Origin: Massilia psychrophila
Lineage (GTDB): Bacteria > Pseudomonadota > Gammaproteobacteria > Burkholderiales > Burkholderiaceae_D
Direction of reading: 5' to 3'
Assembly (NCBI RefSeq): GCF_002760665.1
Contig: NZ_PDOB01000004.1
Location: 108,187-172,186, forward strand
Length of the DNA stretch: 64,000 nucleotides
This document shows, in pieces, positions 24,819 to 33,134 of this stretch. The notes beneath the pieces were generated by a model. That model saw only the letters and a list, made by a program, of their open reading frames with translations, was not told the origin of the DNA and did not search any database. Made by a program: the position numbers and the translations under genes. The first letter of the stretch is position 1; each line of letters opens with the position of its first letter.

Positions 24819-25430
24819 ATGGTCCGACTCGCAAAATTTACCGAAGCCCAATTCATCGACTGCGCCATCGACGTGGCGGCGCAGTGCGGCGTCCAGGCGG
24901 TGTCGATGGCGGCGATCGCGCAGAAGGCGGGCGCGCCGATCGGCTCGGTCTACCACCGCTTCGATTCGCGCGGCACCATCCTGGCGCTCGCCTGGCTGCG
25001 CGTAAAAGCTGATTTTCGACAGGAAGTGGCGAGCCGCTGGCGGCGCGGCGACAGCTGGGACGGTGTTGCCGGCCTGCTCGACTGGTGCCGGCGCAAGCCC
25101 GTCTACGCGCGCTTGCTGCTGCTGGGCGACGACGCGTCCATTTTCGATGCCGGCCTGTCGCCCGCGACGCTGGCCGCGCTGGAAGCGGAGCAGGCTGCGC
25201 TGGACGCCTGTTTCGACCATTGTGTACTCGGCATTCAAGGCAAGGTCGGTGCCGACGCCGTCGCGCCGATGCTGCGTTTTATCCTGATCGACGGCCCGGT
25301 GGCCATCGTCAAACCCTATCTCACCAACCACCAGCCCATCCCCGCCTGCGTCGACGCGATCCTGCGCGCCAGTCATGACGCGGTAGTTAGCTGGGCTGGG
25401 CTGGACGGCTCAACCATCTTGAATGAATGA
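24819..25430 (+). CDS. TetR/AcrR-family transcriptional regulator
   Basis: A 203-residue regulator. The N-terminal helix-turn-helix covers about residues 27-50 (VSMAAIAQKAGAPIGSVYHRF) and the rest is a helical ligand-binding domain containing three cysteines (Cys70, Cys110, Cys115 by approximate count). The palindrome over its own promoter argues for autorepression. Likely further targets are the divergent DUF1993 gene or the methionine aminopeptidase gene 9 nt downstream, with which it probably forms an operon. The inducer is unknown. Confidence 0.88.
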   Translation: MVRLAKFTEAQFIDCAIDVAAQCGVQAVSMAAIAQKAGAPIGSVYHRFDSRGTILALAWLRVKADFRQEVASRWRRGDSWDGVAGLLDWCRRKPVYARLLLLGDDASIFDAGLSPATLAALEAEQAALDACFDHCVLGIQGKVGADAVAPMLRFILIDGPVAIVKPYLTNHQPIPACVDAILRASHDAVVSWAGLDGSTILNE

Positions 25431-25439
25431 CTGACTGAC

Positions 25440-26249
25440 ATGCGCTACTCCACCCAGCTCGACCATGACGAACCGATTCCCCTGCACGACGAGGACGGCT
25501 TTGACGGCATGCGCGCGGCCGGCCGCATCGCCGCCGACACGCTCGACTTCATCGCGCCGTACGTCGTGCCCGGCGTCTCCACGGCCGAACTGGACCGGTT
25601 GTGCGAGGAGTTCATGCGCGCCGCCGGCAGCATTCCGGCCACCATCGATTACCACGGTTACAAGCACGCCAGCTGCATTTCGGTCAACCACGTTGTCACG
25701 CACGGCGTGCCGTCGGCCACCAAGGTTTTGCGCGCCGGCGACATCGTCAATATCGATGTCACGCCCAAGTTCAATGGCTGGCACGGCGACACCAGCCGCA
25801 CCTACCAGGTCGGCGCCGTGTCGATCCTGGCGGCGCGCCTGGTGCGCACGGCTTTTGAGGCGATGATGGCGGGAATCAACAAGGTGCGTCCCGGCGCCAC
25901 GTTAGGCGACGTCGGCGCGGCGATCGAGGCGGTGGCGCGGGCCCAGGGGTTTTCGTCGGTACGCGACTATTGCGGCCACGGCGTCGGCCAGGTGTTTCAC
26001 GACGCGCCGCAGGTGGCCCATTACGGCCGCGCCGGCACTGGCATCGTCCTCGAGCCGGGCATGATCTTTACCATCGAGCCGATGATCAACGCCGGCAGCT
26101 ATCAACTGAAAACCCTGCCCGACAAGTGGACCACGGTCACCAAGGACCGCTCGCTGTCAGCCCAGTTCGAGCATTCGCTGGCGGTGACGGCAACCGGTTT
26201 CGAGATTTTTACGTTGTCGGCGCTTGAAAAAAATTTGGCGGCACAATAA
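25440..26249 (+). CDS. map: Type I methionine aminopeptidase
   Basis: Removes the initiator methionine from nascent proteins. 269 residues with the five metal ligands in order: two aspartates in VNIDVTPKFNGWHGDTSRTY, the histidine in CGHGVG, and glutamates in TIEPM and SAQFEHS. The catalytic His is in HGYKHASCISVNHVVTHG. The N-terminal 25 residues (LDHDEPIPLHDEDGFDGM) differ from the housekeeping enzyme, usually encoded near rpsB, so this is probably a second, accessory copy. It follows the TetR gene by 9 nt and may be controlled by it. Confidence 0.9.
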   Translation: MRYSTQLDHDEPIPLHDEDGFDGMRAAGRIAADTLDFIAPYVVPGVSTAELDRLCEEFMRAAGSIPATIDYHGYKHASCISVNHVVTHGVPSATKVLRAGDIVNIDVTPKFNGWHGDTSRTYQVGAVSILAARLVRTAFEAMMAGINKVRPGATLGDVGAAIEAVARAQGFSSVRDYCGHGVGQVFHDAPQVAHYGRAGTGIVLEPGMIFTIEPMINAGSYQLKTLPDKWTTVTKDRSLSAQFEHSLAVTATGFEIFTLSALEKNLAAQ

Positions 26250-26461
26250 AAGGCAGCGCTTCCAAGGCGGAGGTACCTCCCGGTACAGCGGCCCCGTTTG
26301 TCTCGTATTTGCCCGCACCGGACACTAGTTGATGACTTGCGCGCACTTTTATCTGATAATTACAATCCAGTAATTCTATTGCTGACAGAGTAATTAGCAG
26401 ATAAAAGGCCTCGGCCAACGCGCCGGGATGATGTTCAACATGTTTGTGATGCAACTGAAAA

Positions 26462-29400
26462 ATGCTTAGCGCCGCCAGCCGGCTTCACGCCAGGCTTATG
26501 ACGCTGGTCGGAGTGTCGATTTACGGTGCCTTGCTGCTGGTGGTGTTCGGCGGCCTGGTCGTTCCCGCCATCGTCGGCAGCTATCTGCTGGTTGGCGTTC
26601 AGGAACAAAAGTCGGCCCGCGCCGCGCTCGACCTGGCGCTGCAGCGCAACGCCGACATCCTTGCCCTCGGCATGCAAGAGTCGTTGTGGAACCTGAACGC
26701 CGAATCGGCCCGCTCGCTTGGCACGTCGCTGATGCGCGACCCGGCGGTGCTGCACATCCGGGTCAGCGGCCACGCCGACGTCGATTTTCTGAACCTGCGC
26801 TCGGCGCGGCTTGCGGGCGGGGCACTCTACCGCGCCGAGCGCGACATCGTGGTGGCGGGCGAGCGCATCGGCCGCGCGCTGGTCGAGATGGACGACGAAC
26901 GCAGCCAGCAGGAGCTGCGCGGCAAGCAGTCAAACTATACGCTGGTGCTGGCCGGCCAGCTCGGCATTTCCTTGTTGCTGATCGTGGTGTTCCTCAATGC
27001 GCGGCTGCTCAAACCGCTGCGATCGCTGATGCATTTTTCCGACCGTCTCTCGCATGGCGACTTCGATACCCCTTTGGCCCTGGGCGGCAGGGACGAGCTG
27101 GGCCGGCTCGGCAGCCAGATGGAACAGATGCGCATCGCGATCCGCCACCTGTTCGAAGACATCGGCCAGCGCGAAGAGCGTTTTCGGACCATCGTCACCC
27201 AGGTACCCGGCGCGGTGTTCCGGGTGCGCCCGGGCGGGCGGGTCGATTTCGTCAGCGCCGCCATCGAAGAGATCAGCGGCTACTCCGCGGCGACGCTGAT
27301 GCGCAGCACCACCGACGCCTGGGCCGACCTGATCTGCCCGGAAGACCGCCGCATGCAGCGCCGCCTGGTACGCGACGCCATCCTTGCCGCTCGCCCGTAC
27401 CAGGTCGAATACCGCATCATCGACGCTTCCGGCACCGAGCGCTGGGTATGCGAAAACGGCCAGCCGCAGGTTAGCGAGACGGGCGACGCGCTGTGGGTCG
27501 ATGGCATCCTGTTCGATATCAGCGAACGCAAACACAACGAGGTGCGCATCGAAGGTTTGCTGGCCGAGCAAAGCGCGATTCTCGACAACGTCATGTTCGG
27601 CGTGCTGTTCGTGCGCCACCGCCGCGTGGTATCGGCCAACCGCCGCTGCGAGCAGCTGTTCGGCTATACCAGCGGCCAGCTGGCCGGCGGCCTGGCGGCG
27701 ACGGTGTTGCCTGCCGGCGAAGAGTTCGGCGCCGGCGACGCCAGCCTGGCCGACAACCAGTGCGTCACTTTCGAGCGCCAGTGCCGGCGCGCCGACGGCA
27801 GCATGTTCTGGTGCCAGGTCAGCGGCTCCGCGATCGATCCGCTGCGCCCGCAGGAAGGCTCGATCTGGGTGTTCGCCGACGTCACCGGGCGCAAGCTGGC
27901 CGAGGAAAAGCTGCGCCTGTCGGCCACCGTGCTCGAACACATCGCCGATGGCGTGATGGTCATCGGCGTCGACGGCCGCATGGTGGCGATCAACCCGGCG
28001 TATACCAAGATCACCGGTTACACCGAGAGCGAGGTGGTCGGCCAGGACTGGACCTTGAACCGTTCGTTGCGCCACGACGCGACGTTCTACCAGCGGATGT
28101 GGTCCGACCTGGTCGAAAGCGGCTTCTGGCGCGGCGAGATCTGGAAGACGCGCAAGAACGGCGAGCTGTACCTCGAATGGCTGACCGTGTCGGCGGTACG
28201 CGACAACGCCGGCGACATCACCCACCACGCCGCCGTGTTCAGCGACATCACCAAGCTCAAGGAGTCGCAGGACAAGCTCGATCACATGGCCCACCACGAT
28301 TCGCTCACCGCGCTGCCGAACCGGCTGCTGTTCCACGACCGGCTGCAGCACGCGTTGCTGCGCGCCGCGCGCGCCGGCGAGCAACTGGCGATCCTGTTCA
28401 TCGACCTCGACCGCTTCAAGAACGTCAACGACACGCTCGGCCACCATGTCGGCGACGAGCTGCTCAAGCAGGTTGCCGCCGCCCTGACCTGTCATCTGCG
28501 CGAAGGCGACACGCTGGCGCGCCTGGGCGGCGACGAATTCATCGTCCTGCTCGAGGACATCCACGGCGGCGCCGGCGCTGGCCAGGTCGCCGCCAAGCTG
28601 GTGGGCATGTTCGAGCAGCCGTTCATGGTCTCCGGCCACGAGCTGTTCGTCACCGGCAGCGTCGGCATCAGCATATATCCGGACGACGCCCTTGACCTGA
28701 ACATGCTGATCCGAAACGCCGACGTGGCGATGTACCAGGCCAAGGCGCGCGGTCGCAACGGCTACCGCTTCTATGCGCCGTCGATGACGGGCGAAGGAGC
28801 CGAACGGCTGCGCCTGGAGACCATGCTGCGCCGCTCGATCGAGAAGAACGAGATCTTCCTGAATTACCAGCCGCAAGTGGAAATCGACAGCGGCCGCCTG
28901 ATCGGCGTCGAAGCATTGGTGCGCTGGAATAACCCGGAGCTCGGACTGGTGGCGCCGGTGCGCTTTATTCCGCTGGCCGAAGACACCGGCTTCATCAACC
29001 AGCTCGGCAAGTGGGTGCTGTACGAGTCGTGCCGCCAGATGATCCGCTGGCAGGAAGATGGCCTGTACGTGCCGAAGATCGCCGTCAACCTGTCGGTCAA
29101 GCAGTTCGAGCGCGGCAGCATCGTTTGCATGGTCGCCGACATTCTCGAGGAAACCGGCCTGGCGCCGCACCGCCTGCAGCTCGAATTGACCGAATCGGTC
29201 ATCATGAACACGGGCGACGCGCTGGTGTTCATCAACGACCTGCACGCAATCGGGGTCGGGCTGGCGATCGACGATTTCGGTACCGGCTATTCGTCGCTGG
29301 CGTATTTGAAGCAGCTGCCGGTACAGACCTTGAAGATCGACCGCAGTTTCATCAAGGACATCCCGGCCGACAGCGACGACGAAGCCATCGCGATTGCCAT

Positions 29401-29605
29401 CATCCAGCTCGGCAAGAGCCTGAACATGTCGGTGATCGCCGAGGGCGTCGAAACCGCGGACCAGGCAGCCTTCCTGCTGCGCCACGGCTGCAACCAGGCG
29501 CAGGGCTATTTTTACAGCCGGCCGGAGTTGGCGCAGGCGGTGCTTGAACGGTGGTTGGGGGCCGGCGAGGGGACAGAGCCCTGCCGCCCCCGGCATGCTC
29601 GATGA
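26462..29605 (+). CDS. Membrane PAS-GGDEF-EAL cyclic-di-GMP signalling protein
   Basis: A 1047-residue sensor. Two hydrophobic segments (about 13-45 and 160-182) bracket a periplasmic domain of about 115 residues, then a HAMP-like linker (about 180-235), three PAS domains (about 240-355, 370-480 and 485-605), a GGDEF domain with intact GGDEF near residue 690 and an EAL domain with intact VEALVRW near 815 and DDFGTGYSS. Both catalytic motifs look complete, so it could make and break cyclic di-GMP; many such hybrids act mainly as phosphodiesterases. It controls motility and biofilm in other bacteria. It stands alone; a decayed oxidoreductase gene overlaps its stop. Confidence 0.92.
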   Translation: MLSAASRLHARLMTLVGVSIYGALLLVVFGGLVVPAIVGSYLLVGVQEQKSARAALDLALQRNADILALGMQESLWNLNAESARSLGTSLMRDPAVLHIRVSGHADVDFLNLRSARLAGGALYRAERDIVVAGERIGRALVEMDDERSQQELRGKQSNYTLVLAGQLGISLLLIVVFLNARLLKPLRSLMHFSDRLSHGDFDTPLALGGRDELGRLGSQMEQMRIAIRHLFEDIGQREERFRTIVTQVPGAVFRVRPGGRVDFVSAAIEEISGYSAATLMRSTTDAWADLICPEDRRMQRRLVRDAILAARPYQVEYRIIDASGTERWVCENGQPQVSETGDALWVDGILFDISERKHNEVRIEGLLAEQSAILDNVMFGVLFVRHRRVVSANRRCEQLFGYTSGQLAGGLAATVLPAGEEFGAGDASLADNQCVTFERQCRRADGSMFWCQVSGSAIDPLRPQEGSIWVFADVTGRKLAEEKLRLSATVLEHIADGVMVIGVDGRMVAINPAYTKITGYTESEVVGQDWTLNRSLRHDATFYQRMWSDLVESGFWRGEIWKTRKNGELYLEWLTVSAVRDNAGDITHHAAVFSDITKLKESQDKLDHMAHHDSLTALPNRLLFHDRLQHALLRAARAGEQLAILFIDLDRFKNVNDTLGHHVGDELLKQVAAALTCHLREGDTLARLGGDEFIVLLEDIHGGAGAGQVAAKLVGMFEQPFMVSGHELFVTGSVGISIYPDDALDLNMLIRNADVAMYQAKARGRNGYRFYAPSMTGEGAERLRLETMLRRSIEKNEIFLNYQPQVEIDSGRLIGVEALVRWNNPELGLVAPVRFIPLAEDTGFINQLGKWVLYESCRQMIRWQEDGLYVPKIAVNLSVKQFERGSIVCMVADILEETGLAPHRLQLELTESVIMNTGDALVFINDLHAIGVGLAIDDFGTGYSSLAYLKQLPVQTLKIDRSFIKDIPADSDDEAIAIAIIQLGKSLNMSVIAEGVETADQAAFLLRHGCNQAQGYFYSRPELAQAVLERWLGAGEGTEPCRPRHAR

Positions 29606-30457
29606 GCGGTGTCTCGGTGGTCGGCTGGGGATTGACGCCGATGCGCCAGCGCCTGCACACGGCGCAGCCGCTGCCGGTCGACAAGATATTTGCCAACGTG
29701 GCGCTGATGCGCGACATGCTGCCCTTCCATCCGGACGAACGCGGCAACACCGGCGACGGCGCCCAATGGGTGCTGGCGAAGGTCTCGCGCGAACCGGGCC
29801 TCATGATTACCGGCGGCTCGACCAGCGTCAAGGACGCGTGGCAACCGATGCGTGAAGCGGGCGCGGTGGCGCGCGCGATGCTGGTGGCTGCCGCAGCAGC
29901 GAAATGGCGCGTCGCGGCCGCCGAGTGCGGCACCGATGCCGGCTTCGTCACCCACGGTTGCGGCCGGCGCGCCTCGTACGCCAGCCTGGCGGCGAGAGCG
30001 GCGCACGTTGCCATCGGCCCTGGCGATGTCAAACTCAAGCAGCCGAAGGAGTTCAAGCTGATCGGCACCGCGCAAGCGCAGCGCGATTCAAGGTCCAAGG
30101 TCGACGGCAGCGCCGCCTTCGGCATCGACGCCCGTCCGCCCGGCCTGCTGTATGCGGCGGTGCGGATGTCGCCCGTGACGGGAGGACGCCCGTGATGGAG
30201 CACGCCTGGCGTGGTTCGACGCGGCGGCGCTCAAGGCGCGGCCCGGCATCATCGGCGTGGCCGTGATCGCAACGAACTGGTGGGCGGCGAAGCAGGCCGC
30301 GGCCGCGTTGCCGGTGACATGGGCCGAGGGCGCCGGCGCGAAGCTCTCAAACGAGGCCATCTTCACCGATTTCGCCGCCCATCTGGAGCTTGACGACAAC
30401 GCGCTGTTCGTGCTGACCGGGCAACGCCTGCGCAGCCTGCCGCTGCGGCCGGGTTAG
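29602..30457 (+). pseudogene. Remnant of molybdopterin-binding isoquinoline/aldehyde oxidoreductase large subunit
   Basis: Translation from 29602 gives blocks typical of the IorB-type subunit: GWGLTPMRQRLHTAQPLPV, then DKIFANVALMRDMLPFHPDE, GLMITGGSTSVKDAWQPMRE, and SKVDGSAAFGIDARPPGLLY. In intact proteins about 65 residues separate the LPV and DKIF blocks; here they are fused at about 29671, implying an internal deletion. Near 30195-30210 the reading frame shifts by one, and homology (GIIGVAVIATNWWAAKQA..LPVTWAEG) continues to 30457. The N-terminus and the catalytic C-terminal half are missing, so nothing functional can be made. Confidence 0.75.
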
Positions 30458-30510
30458 GCAGCTGTAACGTTGTCGTCGCGCTGACCGCGCAACGCTACCA
30501 CGTTACGCCA

Positions 30511-30939
30511 CTACGACAGTGCCGTGCGCAGCAGTGCGCGCAGGTTGGCCTGCCGCTGCCAATTGCGCCGCTCCTCGGTGGAGGCGGCGATGCGCGCCAG
30601 TTCCTCGTCGCCGTGCGCCAGCTGCGACGCCACCAGCCGCTCGGCCAGCGCCCGGTCCGGCTGCACGGTGCCGAAGAAGGCGACCGTCTCGCCGCGCTGG
30701 ATCAGCAGGGTAGGGAAGTTGTCGACGTCGAGGTCGCCCACGACGTCGGACTGGTCCTCGATGTCGATCCACACAAAAATATGGTCTGGCTGGCGTGCGG
30801 CGATCTGCTCGAACGTCGCGCGGTAACCTGTGCAGGTGCCGCACCAGGCGGCACACAGGCAGGCGACGATCCATCGGTCGCCCGACAGCGCCTGCGCCAC
30901 GTCAGCGCGGTTGTCATTCTGGAGAGTCAGGCTATGCAT
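30511..30939 (-). CDS. Thioredoxin-family protein
   Basis: A 142-residue (from ATG 30939) cytosolic thioredoxin-like protein. The redox motif is WCGTC (Cys33, Cys36), and the cis-proline loop DNFPTLLIQRG and the central beta strand are present. The last 40 residues are an added helical tail (EELARIAASTEERRNWQRQ). The CGTC pair differs from CGPC, which usually raises the redox potential. ATG 30948 is an alternative start. Partners are unknown; it is divergent from tsaB. Confidence 0.82.
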   Translation of the reverse strand: MHSLTLQNDNRADVAQALSGDRWIVACLCAAWCGTCTGYRATFEQIAARQPDHIFVWIDIEDQSDVVGDLDVDNFPTLLIQRGETVAFFGTVQPDRALAERLVASQLAHGDEELARIAASTEERRNWQRQANLRALLRTALS

Positions 30940-31030
30940 GAGCGGCATTCTACATCGCCCACCGGATTTCGGCGCGGGCCCCGGCTGCATTCGACCGCCG
31001 CCTGATTAAACGCCGGGGTAAAATACGGGC

Positions 31031-31759
31031 ATGCCTATCATTCTCGCCATTGAAACCTCGTCCGAACTGGCGTCTTGCGCTTTGCTTTGCGCAAACACGC
31101 TGCTGGCGCGCTCCTCGTCCGGCGTGCGCACCCATTCCCAGTCGATCCTGCCGATGGTGCAGGAATTGCTGGCCGAAGCCGGTCTTGCGTTAAGCGACTG
31201 CGATGCGATCGCGTTCGGCGCCGGCCCCGGCTCGTTCACCGGCGTGCGCACCGCCTGCGGCATCGCCCAGGGCCTCGCTTTCGGCGCCGGCTTGCCGGCG
31301 GTGCCGGTGGTGACCTTGGCGGCGATGGCGCTGGCCTGCCGCCAGCACAGCGGCGCTGCCGACGTGCTGGCGGTGCTCGACGCCCGCATGGGCGAAGTGT
31401 ATTGGGCGCAGTATCGCTTCGACAACACCGGCGCCGACGCCGATGCTTGCCACGAAGTGGTGGCGCCGTCGCTGTGCGCCCCGGGCGACGTCGCGCCGCT
31501 ACCTGCTGCAACGCCACTGGCGGCCTGCGGCAACGGCTTTACGGCCTATGCCGAAGCCTTTGCCGGGCGCGATTTCGCCGACGGCGCGCTGGCCGACGTG
31601 ATGCCGCACGCAGGCCAGGTGGCGCAACTGGCGCGCATCGAACTGGCCTTTGGCCGCGGCGTCAAGGCAGCCGAGGCGCAGCCGCTTTATTTGCGCAACA
31701 AGATCGCCTTCACCAGCGCCGAGCGCCTGGCGATCAACGCCGCCAAAGCCGGCGCATGA
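31031..31759 (+). CDS. tsaB: tRNA threonylcarbamoyladenosine biosynthesis protein TsaB
   Basis: A partner of TsaD in making t6A at position 37 of ANN-decoding tRNAs. 242 residues with the actin-like start ILAIETSSELASCALL and the GAGPGSFTGVRTACGIAQGLA block near residue 64-83 that defines the family. The gene overlaps rimI by 4 nt (ATGA). TAAAAT at 31019-31024 is seven nt before the ATG, so the transcript may start at or next to the initiation codon. tsaB next to rimI is a common order in proteobacteria. Confidence 0.93.
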   Translation: MPIILAIETSSELASCALLCANTLLARSSSGVRTHSQSILPMVQELLAEAGLALSDCDAIAFGAGPGSFTGVRTACGIAQGLAFGAGLPAVPVVTLAAMALACRQHSGAADVLAVLDARMGEVYWAQYRFDNTGADADACHEVVAPSLCAPGDVAPLPAATPLAACGNGFTAYAEAFAGRDFADGALADVMPHAGQVAQLARIELAFGRGVKAAEAQPLYLRNKIAFTSAERLAINAAKAGA

Positions 31760-32307
31760 CACGGGCCCGGGATATGCCAGCACCACACCTATCGCATCCA
31801 CCGCATCCATCAACGCTGTCGACCTCCTCGCATCGCTTCGATCGTTTCGATCATTTCGACTACGCGCCGATGACGGTGGCGGACCTGGACGAGGTGGTCG
31901 CGCTCGAGCAAAGCGTCTACCCGCATCCCTGGACCCGTGGCAATTTCTCCGACTCGCTCGACGCCGGCTACCATGCCTGGGTATTGCGCGACGCCGGCGA
32001 ATCGGGCCGGCAGTTGGCTGGATATTTCCTGCTGATGGCGGCCGTCGACGAAGTCCATTTGCTCAACGTGTCGGTGGCCGCAAGGTGCCAGCGCCAGGGC
32101 CTGGGCCATTATTTGCTCGACAAGGTCGCCGCCTGCGCGCGCGGGCTGGACGCCGAATCGGTGCTGCTCGAAGTGCGCCCGTCGAACCTGCGCGCGCTGC
32201 ACGTGTATCAACGCTACGGCTTCGTCGACATCGGCCGGCGCAAGGCCTATTATCCGGCCCATAACGGCCAGCGCGAGGACGCCATCGTGATGAGGTATGT
32301 GTTATGA
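31756..32307 (+). CDS. rimI: Ribosomal protein S18 N-alpha-acetyltransferase RimI
   Basis: Acetylates the N-terminal alanine of ribosomal protein S18 using acetyl-CoA. 183 residues; GNAT fold with the acetyl-CoA loop AARCQRQGLGHYLL and the C-terminal RALHVYQRYGFVDIGRRKAYY typical of RimI. The first 35 residues (rich in His, Ser and Phe with a repeated FDRFDHFDY stretch) are unlike the family and may mean translation starts later, for example at ATG 31870 (MTVADLDEV). The start at 31756 was kept because it overlaps the tsaB stop. The stop overlaps the next gene. Confidence 0.87.
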   Translation: MTRARDMPAPHLSHPPHPSTLSTSSHRFDRFDHFDYAPMTVADLDEVVALEQSVYPHPWTRGNFSDSLDAGYHAWVLRDAGESGRQLAGYFLLMAAVDEVHLLNVSVAARCQRQGLGHYLLDKVAACARGLDAESVLLEVRPSNLRALHVYQRYGFVDIGRRKAYYPAHNGQREDAIVMRYVL

Positions 32308-33134
32308 ACGGCATGTCGAACCGCGATTGCGCCTTCCTGGCCGAAATGGGCATCACGCCGCTGTGGAGCGCCCGCGCGAACGTCCAATCGGCCCCGCTCG
32401 AAGCTGAACCTGACGTCGCTGTCAGCGCGGTCCCGGCCCCGGCCCTGGTGGCGGCACCGTACCAGAGCATGCCGTCGCCGGCGCCCGCGCCCGGCAGCAT
32501 GATCGACTCGGCCTGGGGCGAGTCGGCGTCGGCGCCGGCGCCGACCGACCAGGAAATCGCCCAAATGGACTGGCGCGCTTTGAACGCGGCGATCGCCGCC
32601 TGTAGCCGCTGCGCCTGCAAGGGCGAGCGCAAACCGGTGTCGGGGAACGGCGCGCGCGCGGCGGTGTGGATGGTGGCGGCGGGCGCCACCACCGTGGCCG
32701 ACGAGAAGGAGCGCCAGCCGCTGGCGGGCGACCCTGGCAAGCTGCTGGACAACATGCTGGCGGCGGTCCAGCTTTCGCGCGACGACAACGTGTACGTCAC
32801 CAACCTGGTCAAGTGCCGGCTTGTCAGCGCCAGCGGCGGCGAGCGCGCCCCGGGTCCCGACGAAGCCAGCGCTTGCCGCCCTTTCGCCCTGCGCGAGCTG
32901 GCGCTGTGCGGCGCCGGCACCGTGCTCACGCTCGGCCAGATCGCCGCCAACGGTTTGCTCGGCAAACCGCTGCAGGAGCCGCTGGCCGGCGCGCGCGGCA
33001 GCGTGCACCAAGTCAATGGCGTGGCGCTGGTGGCCACGCTGCACCCGGGCGAACTGCTGCGGCGCGGCGCCGACAAGGCGCTGGCCTGGGCCGACCTGTG
33101 CCTGGCCAAGAGCGCCGATGCCGGACAAAGCTGA
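32304..33134 (+). CDS. Uracil-DNA glycosylase family protein, Fe-S type, with altered active-site motif
   Basis: A 276-residue member of the iron-sulfur uracil-DNA glycosylases. The four cluster cysteines are present: Cys100 and Cys103 (AACSRC), Cys171 (VKCR) and Cys191. A Pro/Ala-rich linker fills residues 25-85. The GEAPG-type catalytic loop expected near residue 125 reads VAAGATTVADEKERQPLAG, and the later HPS motif reads HPGE (His247). Loss of the acidic/glycine loop makes normal uracil excision doubtful; it may recognise another lesion or be a structural relic. It sits in an overlapping operon after rimI. Confidence 0.78.
   Translation: MNGMSNRDCAFLAEMGITPLWSARANVQSAPLEAEPDVAVSAVPAPALVAAPYQSMPSPAPAPGSMIDSAWGESASAPAPTDQEIAQMDWRALNAAIAACSRCACKGERKPVSGNGARAAVWMVAAGATTVADEKERQPLAGDPGKLLDNMLAAVQLSRDDNVYVTNLVKCRLVSASGGERAPGPDEASACRPFALRELALCGAGTVLTLGQIAANGLLGKPLQEPLAGARGSVHQVNGVALVATLHPGELLRRGADKALAWADLCLAKSADAGQS

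Noticed and set aside
26930..29596. An 888-codon open frame opposite the PAS-GGDEF-EAL gene
   Set aside because: Shadow of the coding strand; the forward frame has complete GGDEF and EAL motifs.
29551..30195. A 214-codon intact protein gene
   Set aside because: It is only an internal slice of a much larger enzyme with a deletion and a downstream frameshift; treated as a pseudogene.
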